Assembly: GCA_900555225.1 (NCBI GenBank)
Contig: USKL01000017.1
Location: 1-12,464 of the forward strand
Source of the DNA: an uncultured Collinsella sp.
GTDB taxonomy: Bacteria; Actinomycetota; Coriobacteriia; Coriobacteriales; Coriobacteriaceae
DNA: 12,464 nt
Direction: 5' to 3'
Part shown: in pieces, positions 1 to 7,428 of the stretch
Layout of the letters: each line of letters begins with the position of its first letter
Position numbering within the stretch: position 1 is the first letter of the stretch
Made by a program: the position numbers and the translations under genes
Notes under the pieces: model-generated
Databases searched by the model: none
Told to the model about the DNA's origin: nothing
What the model saw: only the letters and a program-made list of their open reading frames with translations

Positions 1-5
1 TTGAT

Positions 6-1106
6 TTACTCATCCATGAGATAGTAGTGGCCCAGAGCGTCGGCACCCAGGATGGCGTTTGCGACCATCTCGGGCGTCACCTCAAAGGGCATGTTGCACA
101 TGGTGTCATCGGGTGCGCAGGCGGCCTCGGCAACAATCATGGCCTGCTCGCGCGTAAGCTCGGCAACGCCAAGTTCCTTCATCGTGACCGGCAGGCCAAG
201 CTCAATGCAGAAGCCCAAGACTTCCTCGAGCTTCTCGGTCGGGGCATCCTCGAGTACCAGCTGGACGATAGTGCCGAAGGCGACCTTCTCGCCGTGATAC
301 ATGCCGTGGCACTCGGGCAGCATCGTCAGACCATTGTGGATGGCATGAGCAGCAGCAAGGCCCGAGCTCTCAAAGCCAATGCCCGAAAGCAGCGTATTGG
401 CCTCGATGATGTGCTCGACGGCAGGCGTGAGCGCGCCCTTCTCCAGCGCGACCTTGGCCTTGACGCCATCGGCCATAAGCGTCTCGTAGCAGAGCTTGGC
501 GAGCGCCAGACCGGCCATTCCGCCCTTGCCGCCGGCGCAGGTGCCGCCGTCGGCATCGTGCGTCGCCTGAGCCTCGAAATAGGTTGCGAGCGCATCGCCC
601 ATACCGGAAACCGTCAGGCGCACCGGGCTCGCCGCGATAACCGTCGTATCCATAAGGACGATATTGGGGTTTGCCTTAAGGAAGAGGTATTTGTCGAACT
701 GGCCGTCATCGGTATAGAGCACCGAAAGCGCCGAACACGGGGCATCGGTCGAAGCAATGGTGGGGCAAATGATAACCGGGGACTCCAGGTAATAGGCGAC
801 GGCCTTCGCGGTGTCGAGGATCTTGCCGCCACCGACGCCGACGATGATGTCGCAACCGTTGTCGCGAGCGAGCGCAACCAGGCGATCGACCTCGCCCTTG
901 GAGCACTCGCCGTTAAAGTCCTCAAACAGCAGCTCGGCCTTAGCCTCGGCAAAGCCGCCCTCGATCTTGGCACCGACGCGCTTCTTGCCCGAAGGCGTCA
1001 CGATGACGAGGGCCTTAGCGCCGAGCGGCTCGACATAGGAGCCGAGCTTGGCGAGCTCGTCCGGACCCTGGATGTACTTGCTGGGGCTATTGAAAATTGC
1101 AGCCAT
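6..1106 (-). CDS. gldA: Glycerol dehydrogenase
   Basis: NAD-dependent glycerol dehydrogenase, 366 residues, the usual family length. It oxidises glycerol to dihydroxyacetone in the cytoplasm as the first step of oxidative glycerol fermentation. The sequence follows E. coli GldA almost end to end: an N-terminal KYIQG segment, the NAD-binding GGGKILDTAK (residues 92-101), the family signature APTIASTDAPCSALSV-like stretch (115-129), and an AAAHAIHNGLT block. The expected zinc ligands are present as Asp171 (GMGDALA), His254 (AAAH) and His271 (YHGEK). The start at 1106 gives the normal N-terminus, but the ribosome binding site is weak (GGGA about 7 bases upstream). The gene lies 3' of the iron alcohol dehydrogenase, with an intrinsic terminator just upstream and no clear promoter between, so expression may depend on read-through. 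The function call is secure; true substrate preference among small diols is not visible. Confidence 0.95.
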   Translation of the reverse strand: MAAIFNSPSKYIQGPDELAKLGSYVEPLGAKALVIVTPSGKKRVGAKIEGGFAEAKAELLFEDFNGECSKGEVDRLVALARDNGCDIIVGVGGGKILDTAKAVAYYLESPVIICPTIASTDAPCSALSVLYTDDGQFDKYLFLKANPNIVLMDTTVIAASPVRLTVSGMGDALATYFEAQATHDADGGTCAGGKGGMAGLALAKLCYETLMADGVKAKVALEKGALTPAVEHIIEANTLLSGIGFESSGLAAAHAIHNGLTMLPECHGMYHGEKVAFGTIVQLVLEDAPTEKLEEVLGFCIELGLPVTMKELGVAELTREQAMIVAEAACAPDDTMCNMPFEVTPEMVANAILGADALGHYYLMDE

Positions 1107-1120
1107 AACTATCCCATTCT

Positions 1121-1163
1121 CTAAAAAAGAAAGGGGCTCCGTACGGATACGTGCGGAGCCCCT
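1121..1163 (-). terminator. Intrinsic terminator after the iron alcohol dehydrogenase, just upstream of gldA
   Basis: A 13-bp stem (1132-1144 with 1151-1163, one G-T wobble) closes a 6-base loop. Read on the minus strand it is followed by TTCTTTTTTAG, a good U-tract. It begins 22 bases beyond the dehydrogenase stop codon, and its U-tract ends about 14 bases before the gldA start codon. It therefore works as an end for the upstream gene and as a possible attenuator in front of gldA. Confidence 0.9.
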
Positions 1164-1184
1164 CGTTACGATAACAAGAGTCGA

Positions 1185-2408
1185 TTAGAAATCGATATCG
1201 GTGTCGTAGTAGCAGGCCTTGAGGATCTTCTCGAAGTCGGCAGCCTTGGTCTCACGCGGGTTCTCGGGCGTGCAGGCGTCCTGCTCGGCGTTCGCGGCGA
1301 TCTCGGGCAGCTTGGCGAGGAACTCCTCCTCGGAAACCATCTGCGGGTTCTCGGCGTCGACCTTCACGCCACCATTCGCGTAATCCTTGATGGACTGCGG
1401 AATGTTGAGTTGGTCGTTGAGATCGCGAATCTTCTGGACGAGTGCAGCGATGAGCTCCTCGTTGGTCTCGCCGGGAAGGTGCAGGATCTCCTTGGCCACG
1501 TAAGCGTAACGCTCGGCAGCACGGGGATCCTTGGAGTTCCACTGGATGACCTTGCCCAGGTACATGGCGTTAGCGGCACCGTGGATGATGTGGCCGTTCT
1601 CGAAGGCAGCACCGGTCTTGTGAGCCATGGAGTGAACGATGCCGAGCAGGCCCGAGGAGAAGGCGATACCGGCGATGCACTGAGCCTCGTGCATGTGCTG
1701 ACGGGCCTCATGGTCGCCAGCATAGGACTTGGGCAGCCACTCGACGATCTCGCGGATGCCGTGCAGAGCGTTGGCGTCGGTGAACATAGAGGCGCAGGTG
1801 GAAACGTAGGCCTCCATGCAGTGGGTCAGAGCATCCATGCCGGTGTGAGCGCACAGCTTGGCGGGCATGGTGTAGGTGAGCTCGGGGTCGACGATGGCGA
1901 CATCAGGGGTGATGTTGAAGTCGGCCAGCGGGTACTTGATGCCCTTGGCGTAGTCGGTAATGACGGAGAACGCGGTGACCTCGGTAGCGGTGCCGGAGGT
2001 AGAGGAGATGGCGCAGAAATGAGCCTTCTGACGCAGCTCAGGGAAGCTGAACGGCTGGATGATGTTGTCGAAGGACTCCTCGGGATACTCGTAGAAGACC
2101 CACATGGCCTTAGCGGCATCGATGGGCGAGCCGCCACCGATGGCGATAATCCAGTCGGGCTCGAACTCGCGCATGGCCTCGGCGCCCTTCATGACCGTCT
2201 CGATGGACGGGTCGGACTCGACGCCCTCGAACAGCTTGACCTCGAAGCCGCCTTCCTTAAGGTCGTTCTCGACGTCCTGCAGGAACCCGCCGCGGCGCAT
2301 AGAGCTGCCGCCAGAAACGATGATGGCCTTCTTGCCCTTGAGGTTCTTCACCTCGTGGCGAGCGCCCTCACCAAAGTACAGATCGCGAGGATTGGTAAAA
2401 CGTCCCAT
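1185..2408 (-). CDS. Iron-containing alcohol dehydrogenase
   Basis: A 407-residue member of the iron-dependent (group III) alcohol dehydrogenase family, cytoplasmic and NAD(P)-dependent. Such enzymes reduce aldehydes to alcohols to regenerate NAD+ in fermentation. The N-terminal domain carries the nucleotide-binding GGGSPIDAAK (91-100). The metal site is visible as Asp192 and His196 (GMDALTH), His263 (MAHKTGA) and His276 (IIHGAAN). Between the last two, the usual F-HIPHG turn is about three residues longer (AAFENGHIIHG). The sequence resembles clostridial 407-residue alcohol/butanol dehydrogenases rather than the C-terminal half of AdhE. The start at 2408 (MGRFTNPRDL) was chosen because AGGAGG sits 6 bases upstream; an in-frame ATG at 2459 would add 17 basic residues and has no such site. 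The substrate (acetaldehyde, butyraldehyde or 3-hydroxypropionaldehyde) cannot be told from sequence. Neighbouring gldA suggests, but does not prove, a role in glycerol fermentation. Confidence 0.93.
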   Translation of the reverse strand: MGRFTNPRDLYFGEGARHEVKNLKGKKAIIVSGGSSMRRGGFLQDVENDLKEGGFEVKLFEGVESDPSIETVMKGAEAMREFEPDWIIAIGGGSPIDAAKAMWVFYEYPEESFDNIIQPFSFPELRQKAHFCAISSTSGTATEVTAFSVITDYAKGIKYPLADFNITPDVAIVDPELTYTMPAKLCAHTGMDALTHCMEAYVSTCASMFTDANALHGIREIVEWLPKSYAGDHEARQHMHEAQCIAGIAFSSGLLGIVHSMAHKTGAAFENGHIIHGAANAMYLGKVIQWNSKDPRAAERYAYVAKEILHLPGETNEELIAALVQKIRDLNDQLNIPQSIKDYANGGVKVDAENPQMVSEEEFLAKLPEIAANAEQDACTPENPRETKAADFEKILKACYYDTDIDF

Positions 2409-2908
2409 ACTGTGCCTCCTAAACAAGCCCCTCTTAGACTTGCGTATATAACGGAGCACCCAATTGGCTCCGTTAGGACCGGTTTGCGCGTTGCCGGCGA
2501 TGACAATGCGCGATGTCTAAACGTCTCAACGCTCAGACAAACACTATTTTACCGTTCTGGTTGGTCAGTTATTCACCTAAAGCCAACAATGATGAAACGT
2601 TTTTTCTATCCCTGAAGACCCTTGTGCGGCATCCATACTCCCAAGCTGGGCAAACGTTTTATCAAGGTTGACCACATATCCCGGGCAGGACTGTGCCCCT
2701 CCAAAATGCGCCCCGTTCGCCGCCAAAAATCGACCGTTTGCGGCACAGTGATACCACTCAGTCGTCCAAGGTGCCGACATTTGTGCGACATCCGTCTTCG
2801 TGGTGCAAAGGTGCATGTCCAAGTGCGGCACCCCCGGTGTGCCACATGCGGGTAAACTAGAACCTTATATAGAGATATTTGAACCCTAACCGCAGCAAAG
2901 GAGGCCCC
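2409..2908. other. Divergent intergenic region without a convincing gene
   Basis: A 500-base spacer between the start of the minus-strand dehydrogenase and the start of the plus-strand operon. It holds the 25-bp inverted repeat at 2450-2474, an imperfect 26-bp palindrome at 2514-2539 (ends TGTCT/AGACA), and from about 2620 to 2850 several degenerate TGCGGCA/TGCGACA motifs. An AT-rich stretch around 2861-2880 contains TATATA, a possible -10 for the downstream operon, but no good -35 could be assigned. Short open frames here (minus 2577-2831, plus 2622-2855) lack a ribosome binding site and recognisable protein character. Confidence 0.6.
2450..2474. promoter_or_regulatory. Perfect inverted repeat upstream of the alcohol dehydrogenase (candidate operator)
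   Basis: AACGGAGC and GCTCCGTT form a perfect 8+8 inverted repeat with a 9-base centre. It lies 42 bases upstream of the dehydrogenase start codon, immediately 5' (minus strand) of TTATATA, which could serve as a -10 element. No U-tract follows on either strand, so it is unlikely to be a terminator. It could be a regulator binding site or a leader hairpin. The regulator is unknown. Confidence 0.45.
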
Positions 2909-3985
2909 ATGGCATTCGATCCCATTCAAGAGGATTGCCATCGCCTCGTTCTTGAGGCCTTGCGCCGCGACAATATCCCGCTCACCGACGCTGCCGCCGT
3001 AGAGCGTCTGATGGAACAATTCACCCGCAACCCCGCACCGCTCATCGTGCACGACCGCGACCGCGCCGGGCACCTCATTGCCAAGGTGGTCGAGGCTGTC
3101 GACTACCGCATTCCCTTTATCCCCGACGATGCCCAGGCCGAGCAGGAAGAGGCCGCTGCCGAGAACATGCTTCGCGAGGCCGCCGCACTCGATCCGGCCA
3201 ACTGGGACGCCCAGCGCATGCTGACGGCACTCACCGCCGAATCCAACGAGGAATACGTACAGTACCTGGTGTCCAAGTGCGATGAGGTCGAGCACGACCT
3301 GGCGCTCAAGATCGCCTCGGCGCAAGACCCCTACGAGCGTGAGGCCGCAGGCGACCTGACCCGCCGTCCCTACCTGCGCTGGCTTGCCGCCCTTGCGTCG
3401 CGCGCCCTCATTAGCGGCCGCTACCGCATGTCGCTCGAAGCCGCAAACCGCAGCTTGGACTTTGCGCCCAACGACCCCGCTGGTGTCCGCCACACCGCGA
3501 TGCTCGCCATGGCAAAGCTCGAATACCCCGCCGAGGAGCTCAAGCGCTTTCGCTCTGCCCACTCCGTGCCGTACCTCGCGAATACCCCGCTGCGCCGCCA
3601 CCCCAAAGATGCGGAGCGCGACTTGGACCCGTGGACGCTCATCGCACTGATGAGCGCAGCCTGGCGCGAGCTGGACTACGAGGGCGCCGAGCACTACCTG
3701 CGTATCCTTGCACGCTCGTGTCCGCACGCGGCCGAGGCGCTCTACTTCCAAACCGAGCTTCCCGATGGCGTCTATGCCCGCGTCAACGTGGGCGTGGGCT
3801 CGACCGACGAGCTTGTCCTTGCGCTGTCCGAGGCGACGCCGGTACTGCAGGAGGGCCTGGGCGCCCCCGACAACGCCAGCTTTGCCGCCTGGGTCGCCAC
3901 CAACGATATCGTGCGTTCCCAAATCGATGAGCGCATACTGCGGGCGGCCGAGCAGGGTTTGCCGTTTAAGGGAGGAGACCTCTAA
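2909..3985 (+). CDS. Helical-repeat (TPR-like) protein of unknown function, first of a tandem pair
   Basis: A 358-residue cytoplasmic protein with no signal peptide or membrane segment. It is not recognised as a named family. The sequence is alpha-helical and rich in Ala, Leu, Glu and Arg. Phrases such as YRMSLEAANRSLDFAPNDPAG, in the middle third, look like tetratricopeptide repeats: small and large residues alternate, with a Pro near the helix break. There is no catalytic motif. The start at 2909 has AAAGGAGG 5 bases upstream; an in-frame ATG at 2879 would add ten residues and lacks a site. It overlaps the next gene by one base (TAATG), indicating translational coupling, and resembles that protein in length and layout. 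The position upstream of the MurT-GatD fusion suggests co-transcription, and possibly a scaffold or regulatory role, but that is inference. Confidence 0.85.
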   Translation: MAFDPIQEDCHRLVLEALRRDNIPLTDAAAVERLMEQFTRNPAPLIVHDRDRAGHLIAKVVEAVDYRIPFIPDDAQAEQEEAAAENMLREAAALDPANWDAQRMLTALTAESNEEYVQYLVSKCDEVEHDLALKIASAQDPYEREAAGDLTRRPYLRWLAALASRALISGRYRMSLEAANRSLDFAPNDPAGVRHTAMLAMAKLEYPAEELKRFRSAHSVPYLANTPLRRHPKDAERDLDPWTLIALMSAAWRELDYEGAEHYLRILARSCPHAAEALYFQTELPDGVYARVNVGVGSTDELVLALSEATPVLQEGLGAPDNASFAAWVATNDIVRSQIDERILRAAEQGLPFKGGDL

Positions 3986-5028
3986 TGGATCCGAGCGTCT
4001 ACATCCCCGCCTACCTGGAGCGCGCCTACGTTGCGTCGCACCCCGAGCTCACCGATGCAGCACGCGAGCTTGTCCATAACGACATTAGCGCGAATCCCCA
4101 AAAGTACGCGCAGTCCGAGCATGCCCAGGCGCTGCTGTCCTATGCCGGTGCTCATCGCCACCTGCTCGACGAGCTCCATCGCATCGAGGACATGGGCAGC
4201 GACGAGGAATTCGAGCAGACGCGCAATCGTCTGTTCGACGACATGCGCGATGAGCTGCTCAAGATTGTCCGCGTCGATGCGTATGTCCTCGATGCCCAGC
4301 TGCTCGCCATCATCCTGGCTGACACGCCCGTTGACGCCTGCCTGGGCGACCTGATGAAGCTCGAGGCGACCACAACCGATTACCTGCAGCAAAGCGTGCC
4401 CGGGTTCGACATGGAAGCCCCGCACTACTGGGCCAATAAGGTTTTGACGGACGGTGTGACGGCGGCAGAGCTCACCGTGAGCGAGCCGGCTCTTATCGGG
4501 TGGCTTCACACACTCGAGGCCATCTCGCAGCTGTGCATGGCGAGCGCTCGCTACCGTGCTGCCGCCAACTACGCCCGCCGTGTTCTTAAGGCGGAAGGCT
4601 ACCCCACCCGAGCCGCAGGCACCGTGTTGCTCGCCCTCGCTCGCCTAGAAGACCAGGACGGCTTTTTTGCCCTGGCCCACCAACTCGAGGAAGAGATCGG
4701 GGCTGACGCGCTCGAGAACTCTCCTTGGTATCTGCTCGCCCGCACGATTCTGCTGTTCAAAACGAACAAGATGCGCCCGGCGACACGCGCGCTGCGCGAG
4801 TTTGCCAACCGCTGCGAGGGCGGCGCGTTCTTTTTGCTGAACCCCATGTATCAGACGCCGTACCTTCCCTGCCGGCCCGAACCGCACGACCCCTGGGACC
4901 TTTCGCATCAGGCAGTTTGGGAAGCCGACGGCATCATCTCGGATACTCCCGACTTTGCCCCCTGGGCCAACGCTTGCGAAGACGTATCGCAACTTGCCCA
5001 GGAATTTGCGCGCCGTTATGGCTTTTAA
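3985..5028 (+). CDS. Helical-repeat (TPR-like) protein of unknown function, second of a tandem pair
   Basis: A 347-residue soluble, helical protein without signal peptide or membrane helix and without a recognised family. The central segment (YRAAANYARRVLKAEG, then VLLALARLEDQDGFFALAHQLEEE) has TPR-like helix pairs at about the same relative position as in the upstream protein. Both proteins place a proline-rich loop with a DPW motif (HDPWDLSHQA here, LDPWTLIALM there) in the C-terminal third. I infer that they are diverged paralogues from a tandem duplication. The start overlaps the stop of the upstream gene by one base, and GGAGGAG lies 8 bases upstream. The MurT-GatD gene starts 45 bases downstream with no terminator between, so the three genes probably form one operon. 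Confidence 0.85.
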   Translation: MDPSVYIPAYLERAYVASHPELTDAARELVHNDISANPQKYAQSEHAQALLSYAGAHRHLLDELHRIEDMGSDEEFEQTRNRLFDDMRDELLKIVRVDAYVLDAQLLAIILADTPVDACLGDLMKLEATTTDYLQQSVPGFDMEAPHYWANKVLTDGVTAAELTVSEPALIGWLHTLEAISQLCMASARYRAAANYARRVLKAEGYPTRAAGTVLLALARLEDQDGFFALAHQLEEEIGADALENSPWYLLARTILLFKTNKMRPATRALREFANRCEGGAFFLLNPMYQTPYLPCRPEPHDPWDLSHQAVWEADGIISDTPDFAPWANACEDVSQLAQEFARRYGF

Positions 5029-5073
5029 CGACACAATCGCCACGACCATGTCATTCACGTTAGGAACGACTTC

Positions 5074-7251
5074 ATGAACTTCCGCTCATCTCTCGCCTGC
5101 ACCTCGAGCGATATCGCCCGCTGGGGGCTGCGCTCCGTCCTTAAGCGCCAGGGCGGCGTACTCCCCGGCCGCATCGCCATGAAGATCAACCCCGAGCTGC
5201 TACGCGACCTCGCGGGTCTTGTCGACCGCAGCGTGGTAATCACCGGCACCAACGGCAAGACCACCACCTCCAACCTCATCGCCGACGCCGTTGCCGCCAG
5301 CGGCGCCACCGTGGTATGCAACCGTGCCGGCAACAACATGGAGCCGGGCGTGGTGGGCGCGTTGCTCGAGGCCCGCGGCGGCCTTAAGCACACCAGCAGC
5401 GACAAACGCGTGGGCGTTTTTGAGTGCGACGAGCTCTACACGGTGCGCGTCCTGCCCAAGCTCAAGCCGACCTACTTTGTGCTGCTCAACCTGTTCCGCG
5501 ACCAGCTGGACCGCTACGGCGAGATCGACCACACCCAGGACGTCATCGCCCACGCGCTGGAGCTTTCGCCGGCAACGACACTCATCTATAACGCCGACGA
5601 TCCGCTGTGCGCCTCGATTGCCGCGCGCGTCCCTAACACGAGCATCGCCTTTGGCATCGACGGCGCCACGGGCACCGAGTCCGATCGCATTAGCGACTCG
5701 CGTTTTTGCTCGCAGTGCAACGCGCCGTTGGAGTACGACTATGTGCAGTATGGTCAACTCGGCGCCTACCATTGCCCCTCGTGCGGTTGGGCACGCCCCG
5801 CACTGGTCCGCCGTGTGACGGGCGTGGAGCTCGGCTGCGACGGCTACGGCTTTGACCTGGTCTTTGGATCTGCGTCCGACGCAGCTGCCGTACACATCGC
5901 CACGCGCTACAACGGCCTGTACATGGTCTACAACGTTGCCGCTGCATTCTTTGCCGCACATGAGTTAGGCGTGGATACGGCGCACCTGCAGCCCACGCTC
6001 GATGCCTACGTCCCCGCCGGCGGACGCATGGGCCGCTGGGATATCGCCGGCCGCACCGTCGAGGCCAACCTGGCTAAGAATCCCGTAGGCTTCGATCGAC
6101 AAATCCAGTCCATCAAGACGGCAGGCGGCAGACTCTGCGCTTTCTTCCTCAACGATAACGATGCCGACGGCCACGATGTATCGTGGATCTACGACGTCGA
6201 CTTTGAGCGCATCGCCGACACGCCGGGTCTTGTCGCCTTTGCCGGAGGCACGCGCGCGCACGACATGCAGGTGCGCCTCAAGTACGCCGGCATCGATGCC
6301 GCGATTATCTCGGACGTCGCGCAGGCAATTGGCGCCGTGGCAGACGAGGCCGCCGATGACACCTTCTACGCCGTCGCCAACTACACGGCCTTCCCGCCGC
6401 TGGTCAAGGAGCTCGACGGGCTGAAAGGCGCCACCGCCGACGCTGTTGCTGGGCGCGCCGTAGCCCGTGCCGACGGCAGCGCTCTTCCTGTCGGTATCGC
6501 GCCAGTCGAGCTTTCGCGCCCGCTGCGCATCGTCTACCTGTATCCCGATGCCCTTAACCTCTACGGCGACGGCGGCAACGTCATCGCCCTCGAGCGCCGC
6601 TGCGCCTGGCGTGGCATTCCCGTGCGCGTGGACGAGGTCCGTATGGGCGAGTCACTCGATCTCACCGATGCCGATATCGTCATGATGGGTGGCGGCTCCG
6701 ACCGCGACCAGCTAGCCGTGGCACACGAGCTGCTCGCCCAAAAAGACAAGGTCGCGGCCTATGTTGAGGACGGCGGCACACTGCTTGCCATCTGTGGCAG
6801 CTATCAGCTGCTCGGCCGTTCGTACTACATGGGCGAGGATCGCATTGAGGGCCTGGGCGTCATTGCCGCCGAAACCGTACGCGGCTCCGACCGCCTGATC
6901 GGCAACGTAGCCGTCAAAACCGATCTGGCACCTGAGCCCTTTGTGGGATTCGAGAACCACGGTGGCCGCACGCTTTTGGACGCCGAGGCCACGCCGCTCG
7001 GAACGTCCGTCGTCACGGGCACCGGCAACAACGGCGACGATGGCTTTGAGGGCCTGATCTACAAGGGCGTCATCGGCACGTACCTGCATGGCCCGGCGCT
7101 GCCCAAGAACCCCGAGCTCGCCGACTGGCTGATCGCCCATGCCCTCGAGCACCGTGGCGATGCACAGGCCGCCGCCCTGCTGCCGCTCAAGCCCCTCGAC
7201 GACACCTACGAGCACGCCGCCCACGACGCCGCGATGAAGCTCCTCCCCTAA
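5074..7251 (+). CDS. murT-gatD: MurT-GatD fusion: lipid II isoglutaminyl synthase
   Basis: A 725-residue protein joining two enzymes usually encoded by adjacent separate genes. Residues about 1-450 are MurT, a Mur-ligase relative: ATP-binding GTNGKTTT (58-65), a zinc ribbon with Cys212, Cys215, Cys234 and Cys237, and the C-terminal MurT domain with DNDADGHDVSW (361-371). After a short linker (about 450-480), residues 483-690 are GatD, a class I glutamine amidotransferase of the CobB/CobQ type. The nucleophile is Cys574 (ICGSYQLLG), with the FENHGGRT motif (626-633) and catalytic His672 (GTYLHGP). Together they amidate the alpha-carboxyl of D-glutamate in lipid II, using glutamine and ATP, at the inner face of the membrane. 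The frame is uninterrupted across the junction, so this is a true fusion, not a frameshift artefact. The start at 5074 has an AGGA site about 9 bases upstream. A strong terminator follows. Confidence 0.93.
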   Translation: MNFRSSLACTSSDIARWGLRSVLKRQGGVLPGRIAMKINPELLRDLAGLVDRSVVITGTNGKTTTSNLIADAVAASGATVVCNRAGNNMEPGVVGALLEARGGLKHTSSDKRVGVFECDELYTVRVLPKLKPTYFVLLNLFRDQLDRYGEIDHTQDVIAHALELSPATTLIYNADDPLCASIAARVPNTSIAFGIDGATGTESDRISDSRFCSQCNAPLEYDYVQYGQLGAYHCPSCGWARPALVRRVTGVELGCDGYGFDLVFGSASDAAAVHIATRYNGLYMVYNVAAAFFAAHELGVDTAHLQPTLDAYVPAGGRMGRWDIAGRTVEANLAKNPVGFDRQIQSIKTAGGRLCAFFLNDNDADGHDVSWIYDVDFERIADTPGLVAFAGGTRAHDMQVRLKYAGIDAAIISDVAQAIGAVADEAADDTFYAVANYTAFPPLVKELDGLKGATADAVAGRAVARADGSALPVGIAPVELSRPLRIVYLYPDALNLYGDGGNVIALERRCAWRGIPVRVDEVRMGESLDLTDADIVMMGGGSDRDQLAVAHELLAQKDKVAAYVEDGGTLLAICGSYQLLGRSYYMGEDRIEGLGVIAAETVRGSDRLIGNVAVKTDLAPEPFVGFENHGGRTLLDAEATPLGTSVVTGTGNNGDDGFEGLIYKGVIGTYLHGPALPKNPELADWLIAHALEHRGDAQAAALLPLKPLDDTYEHAAHDAAMKLLP

Positions 7252-7258
7252 CGCCTCG

Positions 7259-7296
7259 CCACCACAAAGGGGACAGGCACCTTTGTGGTGGTTTTT
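7259..7296 (+). terminator. Intrinsic terminator after the murT-gatD fusion gene
   Basis: A perfect 12-bp stem, CCACCACAAAGG (7259-7270) with CCTTTGTGGTGG (7280-7291), has a 9-base loop and is followed by five T. It begins 8 bases after the stop codon at 7251. The loop region contains GGGGACAGGCACC, a string I associate with dispersed terminator-like repeats; its copy number here cannot be judged. Confidence 0.93.
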
Positions 7297-7312
7297 CAGT
7301 TTGCCAACGATA

Positions 7313-7341
7313 TGTGAACGGCTAAAAAAGTCTGCTATACT
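7313..7341 (+). promoter_or_regulatory. Promoter of tRNA-Glu
   Basis: The -10 is TATACT (7336-7341), preceded by TG one base upstream (extended -10). A weak -35-like TGTGAA (7313-7318) lies 17 bases upstream. The tRNA begins 11 bases after the -10, so only a few leader bases are expected. Confidence 0.6.
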
Positions 7342-7351
7342 CTTTCCCGCT

Positions 7352-7428
7352 GTCCCCATCGTCTAGCGGCCAAGGACGCCACCCTTTCAAGGTGGATATC
7401 GCGGGTTCGAATCCCGCTGGGGGCACCA
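7352..7428 (+). tRNA. tRNA-Glu (anticodon UUC)
   Basis: A full cloverleaf is visible. The acceptor arm GTCCCCA pairs with TGGGGGC (7418-7424, one G-T wobble), the D stem is GTCT/GGAC, the anticodon stem CCACC/GGTGG has loop CTTTCAA, and the T arm GCGGG/CCCGC has loop TTCGAAT. The anticodon TTC is at 7386-7388. Discriminator A and an encoded CCA (7426-7428) complete it. The 3' half is the insertion site of the mobile element: the integrase coding frame on the other strand starts its overlap exactly at the CCA end and stops in the anticodon loop. Confidence 0.97.
7387..7428. other. Probable attachment site (attL side) in the 3' half of tRNA-Glu
   Basis: The integrase open frame continues without a break from the element into the tRNA gene. 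The strand-exchange point must therefore lie within or beside this 42-base overlap for the integrase to be carried intact. The element is then expected to supply the 3' tRNA segment and so keep the tRNA functional. The exact crossover dinucleotide and the other end of the element lie outside what can be seen, as the partner site is beyond the right edge. Confidence 0.6.

Noticed and set aside
27..1124. A 365-codon open frame on the plus strand
   Set aside because: It is antisense to gldA. High GC and codon bias keep the opposite strand open; the peptide is Arg/Gly/His-rich with no family likeness.
2409..2459. N-terminal extension of the alcohol dehydrogenase to an ATG at 2459
   Set aside because: The extension is basic and atypical for the family. 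AGGAGG is placed for the ATG at 2408.
1410..2615. A 401-codon open frame on the plus strand
   Set aside because: Antisense to the iron alcohol dehydrogenase, whose motifs and ribosome binding site are clear.
2577..2831. An 84-codon minus-strand open frame in the intergenic region
   Set aside because: No ribosome binding site and no recognised family. Kept only as part of a repeat-related finding, not as a gene.
2622..2855. A 77-codon plus-strand open frame in the intergenic region
   Set aside because: Arg/Cys-rich peptide without a binding site or family; its end falls in a hairpin-forming repeat.
2606..3922. A 438-codon open frame on the minus strand
   Set aside because: Antisense to the first TPR-like gene, which has AAAGGAGG and good codon use. 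The minus frame has unnatural composition and no binding site.
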